From Duganella margarita (GTDB lineage: Bacteria > Pseudomonadota > Gammaproteobacteria > Burkholderiales > Burkholderiaceae_D): 64,000 nucleotides of DNA. The stretch spans positions 248,001 to 312,000 of the forward strand of contig NZ_WWCS01000002.1 of the NCBI RefSeq assembly GCF_009857535.1, written 5' to 3'. The translations under genes were made by a program, and so were the position numbers. The notes under the pieces were generated by a model that worked only from the letters and a program-made list of their open reading frames with translations, was not told the origin of the DNA and made no database searches. Positions 50,483 through 59,749 of this stretch are shown one piece after another (the stretch's first letter is position 1; every line of letters begins with the position of its first letter).

Positions 50483-50591
50483 GCATTATGCGTTGTGTGA
50501 ATCTCTGGCATCAGCAATATAAATTGGATAAATACTTTGGCCGCAGGCATGATTGCACCTGTCTCCTCTATTCTCCTCCAAGGAAATAGAT

Positions 50592-50621
50592 TTAGCCCGC
50601 TCTCGTAGCGGGCTTTTTTTT
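50592..50621 (+). terminator. Rho-independent terminator after the TonB receptor
   Basis: AGCCCGC (50594-50600) pairs with GCGGGCT (50608-50614) around a 7-nt loop, and the hairpin is followed by a run of T residues. It lies about 110 bp after the receptor stop codon. Confidence 0.88.
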
Positions 50622-50914
50622 ATTCAAATGCGACGTCTTCAATACGGAAACGGAACTTGCGCCGCTCGGGCAAGGTCCAGCCTGCGCCCGGCGTGGTGTC
50701 GCGTGGCCGGGGCGGCGGTTCGGCCAGCTTTCATTCGATTTCTCCTTCTATGTATCACTGCTTTTTACCATTTAGATCGACAGTTTGCGGAATAGTTCAA
50801 TGCAAATGAAAATAGTGAAAAATAGGGGCGAAAATAGAAGGAAATCCACAGGGGAGCGAATTGGGCAGCCCTAACCATATGCCCGGCAGATTTGGCGAAG
50901 GCAGGACGTGCCGG
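50622..50914. other. Non-coding gap before polB
   Basis: About 290 bp between the terminator and the polB control site. The left half is GC-rich, and positions 50740-50850 are AT-rich. No gene with a plausible ribosome site and protein-like composition was found on either strand, and no clear repeat was seen. Confidence 0.5.
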
Positions 50915-50936
50915 CTGTATGCACATACAGTATAAT
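50915..50936 (+). promoter_or_regulatory. polB: LexA (SOS) box fused to -10 element of polB
   Basis: CTGT-ATGCACAT-ACAG (50915-50930) is an exact match to the CTGT-N8-ACAG LexA consensus. It runs directly into TATAAT (50931-50936). LexA bound here would block RNA polymerase, so polB should be induced by DNA damage. The -10 box ends only 6 bp before the ATG. Confidence 0.9.
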
Positions 50937-50942
50937 TCTGGC

Positions 50943-53321
50943 ATGACGCATCCCGCACAAACCGGCTTCATCCTGACCCGCCACTGGCGCGACACGCCCA
51001 GTGGCACGGAGATCGATTTCTGGCTGGCCACCGACGCCGGTCCGCGCAAGGTGCGGCTGACCGGGCAGACCTCGGTGGCTTTCGCCGAGTCGGCGGTGCA
51101 GGACGCCATCCTCGCCCAGATCGGCCCGCAGGCCGGCATCGCGCTGCGCGAACTGCCGCTGAAAACCTTCCAGCAGCAGCCGGTGGTGGGCGTCTACGCG
51201 GCGCGCTACAAGCAGCTGACCGCGCTGGAGCGCACGCTGCGCGAGCACGGCATCAAGTTGTACGAGGCCGACATCCGCCCGCCCGAACGCTACCTGATGG
51301 AACGCTTCATCACCGCCGGCGTGCAGACCGAGGGCGGCCACGCCAGCGGCAGCGTGATCCACAATTGCAAGCTCAAGCCGGCACCCGACTACCGGCCGGC
51401 GCTCAGGATGGTGTCGCTGGACATCGAAACCAGCGCCTACGAAGACCTGTACTCGATCGCGCTGGAAGGCTGCGGCCAGCGCCAGGTGTACATGCTGGGC
51501 GAACCGCCGGCCGCCTATGCCGATGCCGACGCCATCGACTTCGAGCTCGAATACTGCGCCACGCCGCGCCAGCTGATCGAACGCCTGAACGGCTGGATGG
51601 CGCGCCACGACCCCGACGTCATCATCGGCTGGAACGTGGTGCAGTTCGACCTGCGCGTGCTGCAAAAAAACGCCGACAAATACAAGGTGCCGCTGGCGCT
51701 GGGGCGCGAAGGCAAGGGCATCGAATGGCGCGAACATCCGGGCAAGCAGGGCTACCTGTTCGCGCCGCTGCCGGGCCGCATCGTCCTCGACGGCATCGAC
51801 GCGCTGAAAGCCGCCTCGTGGATGTTCCCCTCGTACAGCTTGCAAAACGTCTCGCAATCGATGCTGGGCGAGGGCAAGGACATCGGCGACGACTACGACA
51901 AGATGGCCGAAATCGAGCGCCGCTTCCAGCACGACAAGCCGGCGCTGGCGCTGTACAACCTCAAAGACTGCGAACTGGTGACGCGCATCTTCGCCAAGGC
52001 CAACCTGCTGGCCTTCATGATCGAGCGCGCCACCGTCACCGGGCTGCCGGCCGACCACCTGGGCGGCTCGATCGCCGCCTTCAACCACCACTACCTGCCG
52101 CGCATGCACCGCGAAGGCTATGTGGCGCCGAACGTCGGTGATGTCAGCGGCGGCGCTTCGCCGGGCGGCTTCGTGCTGGATTCCAAGCCGGGGCTGTACG
52201 ACTCGGTGGTGGTGCTGGATTACAAAAGCCTGTACCCGTCGATCATCCGCACGTTTTTAGTCGACCCGGTCGGCCTGGTGGAAGGCGAAATCGCGGCCGA
52301 TCCGGCCACGGTGGTGGAGGGCGTCAATGGCACCGTGTTCTCGCGCGACCGGCACTGCCTGCCGGCCATCACCACCGACCTGTGGCAACAGCGCGACGCC
52401 GCCAAGCGCGCCAAAAACGAACCGCTGTCGACCGCGCTGAAGCTGCTGATGAATTCCTTCTGCGGCGTGCTGGGCGCCACCGAATGCCGCTTCTTCAATC
52501 CGCGCCTGGTGTCGTCGGTGACGCTGCGCGGTCACCAGATGCTCAAGCAGACCCGCAAGCTGGTCGAGGCCGAAGGCTACGACGTCATCTACGGCGACAC
52601 CGACTCGATCTTCATCTGGCTCAAAAAAGAGCACCCGAGCGCCGAAGCGCTGGCGATCGGCCAGCGGCTGGCCGACCAGATCAACCTGTGGTGGCGCACA
52701 ATGCTGAAGGAACAGCACGGCCTCGACTGCCACCTCGAAATCGAGTTTGACACCCACTACCAGAAATTTTTCATGCCGACCATCCGCGGCACCGAACTCG
52801 GCAGCAAGAAGCGCTACGCCGGGCTGGCGGTCAACGCCAGGGGCGAAGAAGAAGTCATCTACCGTGGCCTGGAAGTGGCGCGCAGCGACTGGACGCCGCT
52901 GGCGCAGCAATTCCAGCAAGGGCTGTTCACCCGCATCTTCAAGGACCAGGCCTACCAGGACTACGTGCGCGACTACGCCGAGCGCACGCTGGCGGGCGAC
53001 CACGACGACCTGCTGGTGTACCGCAAGCGCCTGCGCCAGCCGCTCGACGAATATAAAGTCAACGTGCCGCCGCAAGTGCGCGCCGCGCGCCTGGCCGACG
53101 AGTACAACCAGTCGCAACGCCGCCCGCTGCGCTACCAGAACGGCGGCTGGATCAGCTACGTGATGACCACCGGCGGCCCCGAGCCACTGGAAGCGCTGCG
53201 CTCGCATATCGATTACGAGCATTACCTGACCAAGCAGCTGCAGCCGATTGCCGACGCCATCCTGCAGCCGATGCACGACAGCTTCACCAGCCTGACCACG
53301 GCGCAAGCCAGCCTTTTCTAA
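50943..53321 (+). CDS. polB: DNA polymerase II (family B)
   Basis: The 792-residue enzyme (E. coli PolB has 783) has an N-terminal domain and a 3'-5' exonuclease with DIETSAYED (Asp160, Glu162) and YNLKDCELV. The polymerase motifs are DYKSLYPSI (Asp426), KLLMNSFCGVLG and YGDTDSIFI (Asp552, Asp554). It serves damage tolerance and replication restart. The ATG at 50943 follows the SOS box and -10 element and has no ribosome site; a frame extending to 50892 would cross the promoter. The transcript is therefore possibly leaderless. Confidence 0.96.
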   Translation: MTHPAQTGFILTRHWRDTPSGTEIDFWLATDAGPRKVRLTGQTSVAFAESAVQDAILAQIGPQAGIALRELPLKTFQQQPVVGVYAARYKQLTALERTLREHGIKLYEADIRPPERYLMERFITAGVQTEGGHASGSVIHNCKLKPAPDYRPALRMVSLDIETSAYEDLYSIALEGCGQRQVYMLGEPPAAYADADAIDFELEYCATPRQLIERLNGWMARHDPDVIIGWNVVQFDLRVLQKNADKYKVPLALGREGKGIEWREHPGKQGYLFAPLPGRIVLDGIDALKAASWMFPSYSLQNVSQSMLGEGKDIGDDYDKMAEIERRFQHDKPALALYNLKDCELVTRIFAKANLLAFMIERATVTGLPADHLGGSIAAFNHHYLPRMHREGYVAPNVGDVSGGASPGGFVLDSKPGLYDSVVVLDYKSLYPSIIRTFLVDPVGLVEGEIAADPATVVEGVNGTVFSRDRHCLPAITTDLWQQRDAAKRAKNEPLSTALKLLMNSFCGVLGATECRFFNPRLVSSVTLRGHQMLKQTRKLVEAEGYDVIYGDTDSIFIWLKKEHPSAEALAIGQRLADQINLWWRTMLKEQHGLDCHLEIEFDTHYQKFFMPTIRGTELGSKKRYAGLAVNARGEEEVIYRGLEVARSDWTPLAQQFQQGLFTRIFKDQAYQDYVRDYAERTLAGDHDDLLVYRKRLRQPLDEYKVNVPPQVRAARLADEYNQSQRRPLRYQNGGWISYVMTTGGPEPLEALRSHIDYEHYLTKQLQPIADAILQPMHDSFTSLTTAQASLF

Positions 53322-53331
53322 TGGAGATTGT

Positions 53332-54126
53332 ATGAGCGTATTCAAGCAACTGCACGATGGCCGCCAGCTGCTACACCTGCCCAACGCCTGGGACGCCGGC
53401 AGCGCGCGCCTGTTCGAAAGCCTGGGCGCGGCCGCCATCGCCACCACCAGCGCCGGCGTGGCGTGGGCGCAGGGCTATGCCGACAACGACCATCTTCCGG
53501 TCGACAGCGCCATCGCGGTGGCGGCCAACATCGCCCGCGTGATCACGGTGCCGCTGTCGGTGGATTTTGAAAATGGTTATGCGGCTGACCCGGAACAGGT
53601 GGCGCGCAATGTGCTGCGGCTGATCCACGTCGGCGTGGCCGGCATCAACCTGGAAGACGGCAACGACGCGCCGGCGCTGTTGGCCGACAAGATCCGCGCC
53701 ATCAAGGCGTTGGCCGCGCAGTCGGAGCGGGATATTTTTGTCAACGTCCGCACCGATGTGTATCTGAAAGGGCTGGCGCCGGAAGGCGAGCGCGTGGCCG
53801 AAGTGCTGCAGCGCGCCGCGCTGTACAAGGCCGCCGGCGCTGACGGCCTGTTCGTGCCCGCCATCTGCCTGCCGGACGACATCAAGGCCGTCGCCGCCGA
53901 CGCCGGCTTGCCGCTCAACGTCATGGACTGGCCGGGCCTGCCGCCAGCGGCCGAATTGCTGCAACTGGGCGTGGTGCGCCTGAGCGCCGGCAGCGGCATT
54001 TCTCAGGCGCTGTGGTCGGTCGCCGCCGGCATGGCCAAGGGCTTCCTGGACACCGGCAGCGCCGGCCCGCTGATCGCCAGGGCCATGCCGTACGGCGACC
54101 TGCAGGCATTGTTCCTTAAGCCTTAG
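53332..54126 (+). CDS. Isocitrate lyase/PEP-mutase superfamily protein
   Basis: The 264-residue barrel protein shows LLHLPNAWDAGSARLFE, TTSAGVAWAQGYAD and VPLSVDFENGYAADPEQV, where Asp and Glu coordinate Mg2+. GINLEDGND and VNVRTDVYL follow, a pattern of carboxyvinyl-carboxyphosphonate mutase-like and methylisocitrate lyase-like proteins. The flexible-loop cysteine motif (KKCGH) of true lyases is missing, and the family is mostly uncharacterised, so no substrate is assigned. GGAG precedes the ATG. It starts 10 bp after polB, and its end overlaps the doxX-type gene by 11 bp. Confidence 0.88.
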   Translation: MSVFKQLHDGRQLLHLPNAWDAGSARLFESLGAAAIATTSAGVAWAQGYADNDHLPVDSAIAVAANIARVITVPLSVDFENGYAADPEQVARNVLRLIHVGVAGINLEDGNDAPALLADKIRAIKALAAQSERDIFVNVRTDVYLKGLAPEGERVAEVLQRAALYKAAGADGLFVPAICLPDDIKAVAADAGLPLNVMDWPGLPPAAELLQLGVVRLSAGSGISQALWSVAAGMAKGFLDTGSAGPLIARAMPYGDLQALFLKP

Positions 54127-54484
54127 CCTTGTTGCCGTAGAACGCCACGATCTGCAACAGGCCGCCTGCCATGGCGAAGTTCTTCAGCAGATTGATCAGC
54201 TGATTCTGGTCGGCCAGGTTGTTGTGGAAGGCTAGCGCGGTAACGATCGAGAATGCAGCCAGGATGGCGGCCACAATGCGGGTCTGGAAGCCGAACGCCA
54301 GCGCCAGGCCGCCACCCAGTTCCACTGCCACCGCGATGGCAAAGCCCAGCGTGGCAAACGGCAGTCCGGACGAAGCGATGTAGCCGATGGTGGCGGCCGG
54401 CGCCATGATCTTGCCGATGCCGCTGAAGACGAAAATGGTGGCCAGCAGCACGCGGCCGATGATCGAGATGGTGTTGTTGTTCAT
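54116..54484 (-). CDS. DoxX-family membrane protein
   Basis: The 122-residue protein has four hydrophobic helices (e.g. IIGRVLLATIFVFSGIGKI and FAIAVAVELGGGLALAFG) and the DoxX pattern of small quinone- or redox-linked membrane proteins. It lies 22 bp downstream of the pirin gene on the same strand. Such pairs are common and suggest protection from oxidative or electrophilic stress, inferred here from context. Confidence 0.9.
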   Translation of the reverse strand: MNNNTISIIGRVLLATIFVFSGIGKIMAPAATIGYIASSGLPFATLGFAIAVAVELGGGLALAFGFQTRIVAAILAAFSIVTALAFHNNLADQNQLINLLKNFAMAGGLLQIVAFYGNKAKA

Positions 54485-54506
54485 GTTCGTGATCCCTGAT
54501 GAATGA

Positions 54507-55322
54507 TTAAATTAAGTTTGCAGCGCGCAGCTGTTTGCCGATGCGCTGGATTTCCTGCTCGCCCTGCGCCAGCGCCGCCGCATTGGTATGCACCGAGTAA
54601 TAGCCGGTGACCAGATCGTGCGGATGCTTGACCGCCGAGCCGAGCACGAACTCGCTCGCCCCTTCCGCGACAAACTCCAGCGCCGCTGCGCCTTCCTCGA
54701 ACACGGCCAGCTCGCGGCCGATGGTGGTGCGGCCACTACGCAGCGCTCCATTCGCCACCGCCACCCAGGCCACCGTATGGCCGGCCGGCGGCGTGTACGT
54801 CCAGCGCTCGCCGTCGGCCAGCTTGACGTGCAGATAGCTGAGCGACGCACGCGGCTGGATCGGGCTGGCCGCATCGCCATGTCGACCAAGGATTATGCGG
54901 GCTGGCCCCACGCTTGGCACCTGATCGGAAGACAGGTAGCGGCTGTCGCATGGACCGTTTTCATCTTCCGGCGGCAGCGCCAGCCACAGCTGGAAACCGA
55001 GTGCGCTTTCGCCCTCGGCCAGGCCGCCGTCATGCCAGACGCCGTTGCCGGCGTTCATCCACTCGACGCCACCGGTGCGCAGCACGCCTTGCGCGCCGGT
55101 GGTCTCGCGGTACTCGATGGCGCCGTCCAGCAGCACCGTGATGGTGGCGATGCCCGAATGCGGATGCATGCCCATCTTGCCGCCGTCGCCGACGGGCAGG
55201 TGGAAGCGGTCGAGGAAGACGAAAGGCTTGATCAGCTCACCTGCATCGCCGGGACTGGCCAGGCGCGTGATCGGGCCACGTGTATGGCCGGCGGTGCGGA
55301 AAGCAACGTTACGTTGGTTCAT
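54507..55322 (-). CDS. Pirin-like bicupin protein
   Basis: The 271-residue protein has the pirin N-terminal cupin with the metal residues in MGMHPHSGIATITVLLDG and WMNAGNGVWHDGG, and a second cupin near residues 165-255. Bacterial pirins can act as quercetin dioxygenases or redox-linked regulators; which applies cannot be told from sequence. It heads a two-gene unit with doxX, divergent from a LysR regulator. Confidence 0.92.
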   Translation of the reverse strand: MNQRNVAFRTAGHTRGPITRLASPGDAGELIKPFVFLDRFHLPVGDGGKMGMHPHSGIATITVLLDGAIEYRETTGAQGVLRTGGVEWMNAGNGVWHDGGLAEGESALGFQLWLALPPEDENGPCDSRYLSSDQVPSVGPARIILGRHGDAASPIQPRASLSYLHVKLADGERWTYTPPAGHTVAWVAVANGALRSGRTTIGRELAVFEEGAAALEFVAEGASEFVLGSAVKHPHDLVTGYYSVHTNAAALAQGEQEIQRIGKQLRAANLI

Positions 55323-55421
55323 GATGGCTCCTGTTGTTGCATGATGAGGTGCATCTTAGTCCGTGCCGATCCATCTGGGTAGCCTATATAATTCGATGCA
55401 TCATATCCAAGGAGTAGATAG

Positions 55422-56312
55422 ATGCTGGACGCCATGTCGCTCGACCAATTGCGCACTTTCATCGCCGCCGCCGACGAAGGCAGCTTTTCCGCCGCCGGCC
55501 GCAAGCTGCGGCGCGCGCAATCGGTGGTCAGCACCGCGCTGGCCAACCTTGAGGCGCAGGTCGGTTTCGCGCTGTTCGAGCGCACCGGCCGCTACCCGCG
55601 CCTGACCGAAGCCGGCGCCGCCCTGCTGGAACAGGCGCGCGCGGCGGTAGACGGCATGAACGCCTTCAAGGCGAAGGCGCGCACGCTGGCCGAAGGGCTG
55701 GAGCCGGAACTGGCGGTAGCGGTGGACGTGATGTTCCCGATCGCCACGCTGACGGCGGCGGTGCAGGCGTTCCAGCAGCAGTTTCCCGCCACGCCGCTGC
55801 GGCTGTATGTGGAAGCGCTGGGCGCGGTGGTGCAGCCGCTGCTGGACGGCCACTGCCGGGTTGCCATCATCGGTTCGCTGCCGGAGATTCCGGCCGGCTG
55901 CGCCTCGGAATTTTTGCTCAGCGTGGCGGCGGTGGCGGTGGTGGCGCCGACTCATCCGCTGGCCGCGCTCGCCGGGCCGATTCCGCACGAGGAGGCCGGC
56001 AAGCATGTGCAGCTGGTGCTGACCGACCGCTCCACGCTGACGGCCGGGCGCAACTTCGGCGTCATGTCGACCCAGACCTGGCGCCTGGCCGATCTCGGCG
56101 CCAAGCACGCCTTCCTCAAGGCCGGACTGGGCTGGGGCTATATGCCGCTGCACATGGTCGAGGACGACCTGCGCAGCGGCAAGCTAGTGCGCATCGACAT
56201 CGAGCTGCACGCGCGGCTGGGGCCGGGCTTCTCGATGCACGCGATTCATATGAAGGATCACCCGCCGGGACCGGCGGGGCGCTGGTTCGTCAACCACCTG
56301 AAGCAGAACTAG
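55422..56312 (+). CDS. LysR-family regulator of pirin/doxX
   Basis: The 296-residue protein has an HTH at about residues 18-55 (GSFSAAGRKLRRAQSVVSTALANLEAQ) and a standard effector domain. A TATAAT box at 55387-55392 and AAGGAG before the ATG mark its expression signals; an internal ATG at 55434 is possible. Divergence from the pirin gene suggests control of that unit. A short GC hairpin (AGCGCGG-TAAG-CCGCGCT, 56311-56328) overlaps the stop and may be a weak terminator. Confidence 0.92.
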   Translation: MLDAMSLDQLRTFIAAADEGSFSAAGRKLRRAQSVVSTALANLEAQVGFALFERTGRYPRLTEAGAALLEQARAAVDGMNAFKAKARTLAEGLEPELAVAVDVMFPIATLTAAVQAFQQQFPATPLRLYVEALGAVVQPLLDGHCRVAIIGSLPEIPAGCASEFLLSVAAVAVVAPTHPLAALAGPIPHEEAGKHVQLVLTDRSTLTAGRNFGVMSTQTWRLADLGAKHAFLKAGLGWGYMPLHMVEDDLRSGKLVRIDIELHARLGPGFSMHAIHMKDHPPGPAGRWFVNHLKQN

Positions 56313-56407
56313 CGCGGTAAGCCGCGCTTGCGTGAAGCAGCGAACTTACCCGGCGGCGGCCGGCGTGCATGATGGAACACCTCAGTCATTGACACAAGGA
56401 GGTTGCC

Positions 56408-56647
56408 ATGCCACGCGGAGCCAGTCCCAAGCGCGAGCACGAATATCAGAAACTGGAGCGCCAGTTCAAGAAAGAGGGCCGCTACAAAGGCCGGGAAGAA
56501 GAAGTCGCCTCGCGCATCGTCAACAAGCAGCGCGCGGCAAGCGGCGAGACCGAAAAATACCATCATAAACCGGTGCGCCGCGCGGCCTCACGCCGCAAGC
56601 ACCGCGTCGCCCACCGCAGCAGTCGCCGCAGCACCGCGCGCAAGTAG
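56408..56647 (+). CDS. Small basic protein of conserved hypothetical type
   Basis: The 79-residue protein begins MPRGASPKREHEYQKLERQF and continues YKGREEEVASRIVNKQRA. This pattern recurs in small bacterial proteins often labelled plasmid stabilization protein, as I recall, without known function. The C-terminal third is almost all Arg, Lys, His, Ser and Ala (RRAASRRKHRVAHRSSRR), resembling a nucleic-acid-binding tail. AGGAGG lies 7 bp before the ATG. It stands alone between LysR and the cellulase gene. Confidence 0.8.
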   Translation: MPRGASPKREHEYQKLERQFKKEGRYKGREEEVASRIVNKQRAASGETEKYHHKPVRRAASRRKHRVAHRSSRRSTARK

Positions 56648-56741
56648 CGGCCCTCCCTGCGCCGGGGCCGGGGCCGATGCGCCGGCCGCCGCCGGCTGCC
56701 GGAATCGATTGCGCTAGCGGCCAAAGTACGCGATGATCTTC

Positions 56742-56755
56742 TGAAAACGGTTTCA
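56742..56755. promoter_or_regulatory. LacI-family type operator upstream of GH9 gene
   Basis: TGAAA-ACGG-TTTCA is a perfect 5-bp inverted repeat of the kind bound by LacI/GalR-family sugar repressors. It ends 18 bp before the cellulase start codon. No LacI gene is in the window. Confidence 0.6.
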
Positions 56756-56773
56756 AAATAACAGAGGAGACAT

Positions 56774-58489
56774 ATGCGACAGATCATCACCCTGCTGGCG
56801 CTGGCCAGCGCGGGCGTTACCGCCACAGCAGCCGACGGCATCAAGCTCAACCAGCTCGGCTTCCTGCCCGGCGCGGACAAGGTCGCGGTGGTGCCGGCGG
56901 CGGCAGCGCAAGGCGCTGCCGCCGCGTTCAGCATCGTGCGCGCCGGCAGCGATACGGTGGTGCAATCCGGCACGCTGGGCCCGGCCGTCAACGTGCCGGA
57001 ATCCGGCGACACGGTACGGCTGGCGCGCTTCGCCAGCCTGCAAACGCCAGGCCGCTACCAGCTGCGCGTGGCCGGCTTGCCCGACTCGCCGCCTTTCGAG
57101 ATCAGCGCCAGCGCCTATCAAGCGGTCAACGCGGCCGCCCTCAAAGCCTACTACTTCAACCGCGCCGGCATCGCGCTGGACGCCGCCCATGCCGGCATCT
57201 ACGCCCGCGCCGCCGGCCACCCGGACACGCAAGTGCTGATCCACGTCTCCGCCGCCTCGCCGTCGCGTCCCGCCGGCAGCAGCATCTCCAGCCCGAAAGG
57301 CTGGTACGACGCCGGCGACTACAACAAATACATCGTCAACTCCGGCATCTCGACCTACACGCTGCTGGCCGCCTACGAAGACTTCCCGGCCTACTTCCAG
57401 GCGCAGCGCCTGAACCTGCCGGAAAGCGGCAACGGCGTGCCGGACATTCTCAACGAAGCGCGCTGGAACCTGGACTGGATGCTGACCATGCAGGACCCGG
57501 CCGACGGCGGCGTCTACCACAAGCTGACCAACCTGCGCTTCGACGGCATGGTGATGCCGGCGCAGGCGACGCAGCCGCGCTACGTGGTGCAGAAGACCAC
57601 CGCCGCCGCGCTCGATTTCGCCGCCGTCATGGCCACCGCCAGCCGCGTCTACGCGCCATACGACGCGGCCCTGTCAACCCGCATGCGCGCGGCCGCGCAG
57701 CAGGCGTGGCGCTGGGCGCAGGCCCATCCGCGCGACTACTACCGCCAGCCGGCCGACGTCGCCACCGGCGAATACGCCGATAACGACGTCAGCGACGAAC
57801 AGGCCTGGGCCGCCGCCGAGCTGTACATCACCACCGGCGACGCTGCCTACTACCAGGCGCTGCATGCGCCGGACCTGGCGGCGACTGTGCCGTCGTGGAG
57901 CGACGTGCGCGGCCTGGCGTGGCTGTCGCTGGCACGGCACCGCAAGGCGCTCGGCGCCGCTGCCGACCAGGCGCTGATCGCCCGCCGCGTCGACGGACTG
58001 GCGCAGCAGCTGGCCGCCGCGTGGCAGCAATCGCCCTACGGCATCACGCTGCAAAAACAGGATTATGTGTGGGGCAGTAACGCCGTGGTGCTGAACCAGG
58101 CCATGGTGCTGCTGCACGCCTACCGCCTGAACGGCAAGCGCGCTTATCTGGACGCCGCCCAGTCCGGGCTGGATTATGTGCTGGGCCGCAACGCCGTCGA
58201 GCTGTCCTTCGTGACCGGCTACGGCGCGCGTTCGGCGCTGCATCCGCATCACCGGCCATCGGTGGCCGACGGTATCGCCGCGCCGGTGCCGGGCTGGCTG
58301 GTGGGCGGCCCGCAGCCGGGCCAGCAGGACAAGCAGGACTGTCCCCAGCCGTACCCGTCGGCGCTGCCGGCGCGTTCCTACCTGGACCACGCCTGCTCCT
58401 ACGCCAGCAACGAAATCGCCATCAACTGGAACGCGCCGCTGGTGTATGTGTCGGCCGGCCTGCAGGCGCTGACGCCGGCGGCGCAGTAG
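56774..58489 (+). CDS. Glycoside hydrolase family 9 (endoglucanase-like)
   Basis: The 571-residue secreted protein has a signal peptide (about 1-20), an N-terminal immunoglobulin-like CelD_N domain (about 22-110) and a GH9 (alpha/alpha)6 barrel. GWYDAGDYNKY holds the nucleophile region (Asp179 and Asp182), HPHHRPS is the substrate-binding His motif, and SNEIAINWNAPLVY holds the acid Glu547. It should cut beta-1,4-glucans (cellulose or cello-oligosaccharides) outside the cytoplasm. GGAG precedes the ATG. A LacI-type site upstream suggests sugar-responsive control. Confidence 0.94.
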   Translation: MRQIITLLALASAGVTATAADGIKLNQLGFLPGADKVAVVPAAAAQGAAAAFSIVRAGSDTVVQSGTLGPAVNVPESGDTVRLARFASLQTPGRYQLRVAGLPDSPPFEISASAYQAVNAAALKAYYFNRAGIALDAAHAGIYARAAGHPDTQVLIHVSAASPSRPAGSSISSPKGWYDAGDYNKYIVNSGISTYTLLAAYEDFPAYFQAQRLNLPESGNGVPDILNEARWNLDWMLTMQDPADGGVYHKLTNLRFDGMVMPAQATQPRYVVQKTTAAALDFAAVMATASRVYAPYDAALSTRMRAAAQQAWRWAQAHPRDYYRQPADVATGEYADNDVSDEQAWAAAELYITTGDAAYYQALHAPDLAATVPSWSDVRGLAWLSLARHRKALGAAADQALIARRVDGLAQQLAAAWQQSPYGITLQKQDYVWGSNAVVLNQAMVLLHAYRLNGKRAYLDAAQSGLDYVLGRNAVELSFVTGYGARSALHPHHRPSVADGIAAPVPGWLVGGPQPGQQDKQDCPQPYPSALPARSYLDHACSYASNEIAINWNAPLVYVSAGLQALTPAAQ

Positions 58490-58495
58490 TGAAGC

Positions 58496-59662
58496 CTAGC
58501 CGGCCAGCTTGACCATCTCGCGGTACAGGTCGGCCTTGCCTTCAAAACCGATGCCCGGCAGTTCCGGCAGCAGGATGTAGCCGTTCTCGACCTTGACGCC
58601 GTCGGGGAAGCCGCCGTACGGCTGGAACAGGTCCGGGTACGATTCATTGCCGCCCAGGCCCAGGCCGGCCGCGATGTTCAGCGACATCTGGTGGCCGCCG
58701 TGCGGGATGCAGCGCTGCGGCGACCAGCCGTGTTCGCGCAGCATGTCCAGCGTGCGCAGGTATTCCACCAGGCCGTAGCTCAGCGCGCAGTCGAATTGCA
58801 GCCAGTCGCGGTCGGCGCGCATGCCGCCGTAGCGGATCAGGTTGCGCGCGTCCTGCATCGAGAACAGGTCTTCGCCGGTCGCCATCGGATTCTGGTAGTA
58901 GTTGCGCAGCGTCGCCTGCAGTTCGAAGTCGAGCGGATCGCCCGGCTCCTCGTACCAGAACAGATCGTATTGCGACAGCGCCTTGGCGTACCGGATCGCC
59001 GTGTCGAGGTCGAAGCGGCCGTTGGCGTCCACCGCCAGTTTCTGGCCGTCTTGCAGCACGCTCAGCACGGAGTCGATGCGGCGCAGGTCTTCATCCAGCG
59101 AAGCGCCGCCGATCTTCTTCTTGACCACCGTGTAGCCGCGGTCGATGTAGCTGCGCATTTCGTCCTTCAGCTTGCCGTGGTCCTGGCCCGGATAGTAGTA
59201 GCCGCCAGCCGCGTAGACGAAGATATTGCGGTCGGCCTGGCCGTTGCCGTAGCGGTCGGCCAGCAGCTGGAACAGCGGCTTGCCTTCGATCTTGGCCACC
59301 GCGTCCCACACCGCCATGTCGATGGTGCCGATGGCCACCGAGCGCTCGCCGTGACCGCCCGGTTTTTCATTGGTGAACATGCAGTTCCAGATCTTGTGCG
59401 GATCGAGATTGTTGCCGCGGTCGTCGACCAGGCTGGCCGGATCGGCTTCCAGGATGCGCGGGATAAAGCGTTCGCGCATCAGCGTGCCCTGGCCGTAGCG
59501 GCCGTTGGAATTGAAGCCGTAGCCGATCACCGGTTTGCCGTCGCGGATGACGTCGGTCACCACCGCCACCAGGCTCAGCGTCATCTTGCTGAAGTCGATG
59601 TAGGCGTTGCGGATGGGGGAGCTGATCGGGACGGTTTTTTCGCGGATTTCGACGATGCGCAT
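58496..59662 (-). CDS. tarD: D(-)-tartrate dehydratase
   Basis: The 388-residue enolase-superfamily protein matches the pattern I recall for Bradyrhizobium TarD: SSPIRNAYIDFSKM, NEKPGGHGERSVA and FQPYGGFPDGV. Predicted active-site residues are Lys183 (VVKKKIGG), metal ligands Asp212, Glu238 and Glu264, and His321 in IPHGGHQMS, each one residue lower than the published TarD numbering as I recall it. It turns D-tartrate into oxaloacetate. The start at 59662 has AGGAG 7 bp upstream. It is divergent from a LysR regulator. Confidence 0.93.
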   Translation of the reverse strand: MRIVEIREKTVPISSPIRNAYIDFSKMTLSLVAVVTDVIRDGKPVIGYGFNSNGRYGQGTLMRERFIPRILEADPASLVDDRGNNLDPHKIWNCMFTNEKPGGHGERSVAIGTIDMAVWDAVAKIEGKPLFQLLADRYGNGQADRNIFVYAAGGYYYPGQDHGKLKDEMRSYIDRGYTVVKKKIGGASLDEDLRRIDSVLSVLQDGQKLAVDANGRFDLDTAIRYAKALSQYDLFWYEEPGDPLDFELQATLRNYYQNPMATGEDLFSMQDARNLIRYGGMRADRDWLQFDCALSYGLVEYLRTLDMLREHGWSPQRCIPHGGHQMSLNIAAGLGLGGNESYPDLFQPYGGFPDGVKVENGYILLPELPGIGFEGKADLYREMVKLAG

Positions 59663-59749
59663 GGAGGTTCTCCTGTTCAAGATGGTGACAGCTTACTCTT
59701 GAATCGATCCTTTATAATTAACCGCAATTAAAACCATTATTCACTTAAA

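Noticed and set aside
50553-50795. 80-codon frame in the gap before polB
   Set aside because: It begins before and runs through the terminator hairpin, has no strong protein-like pattern, and shows no family resemblance.
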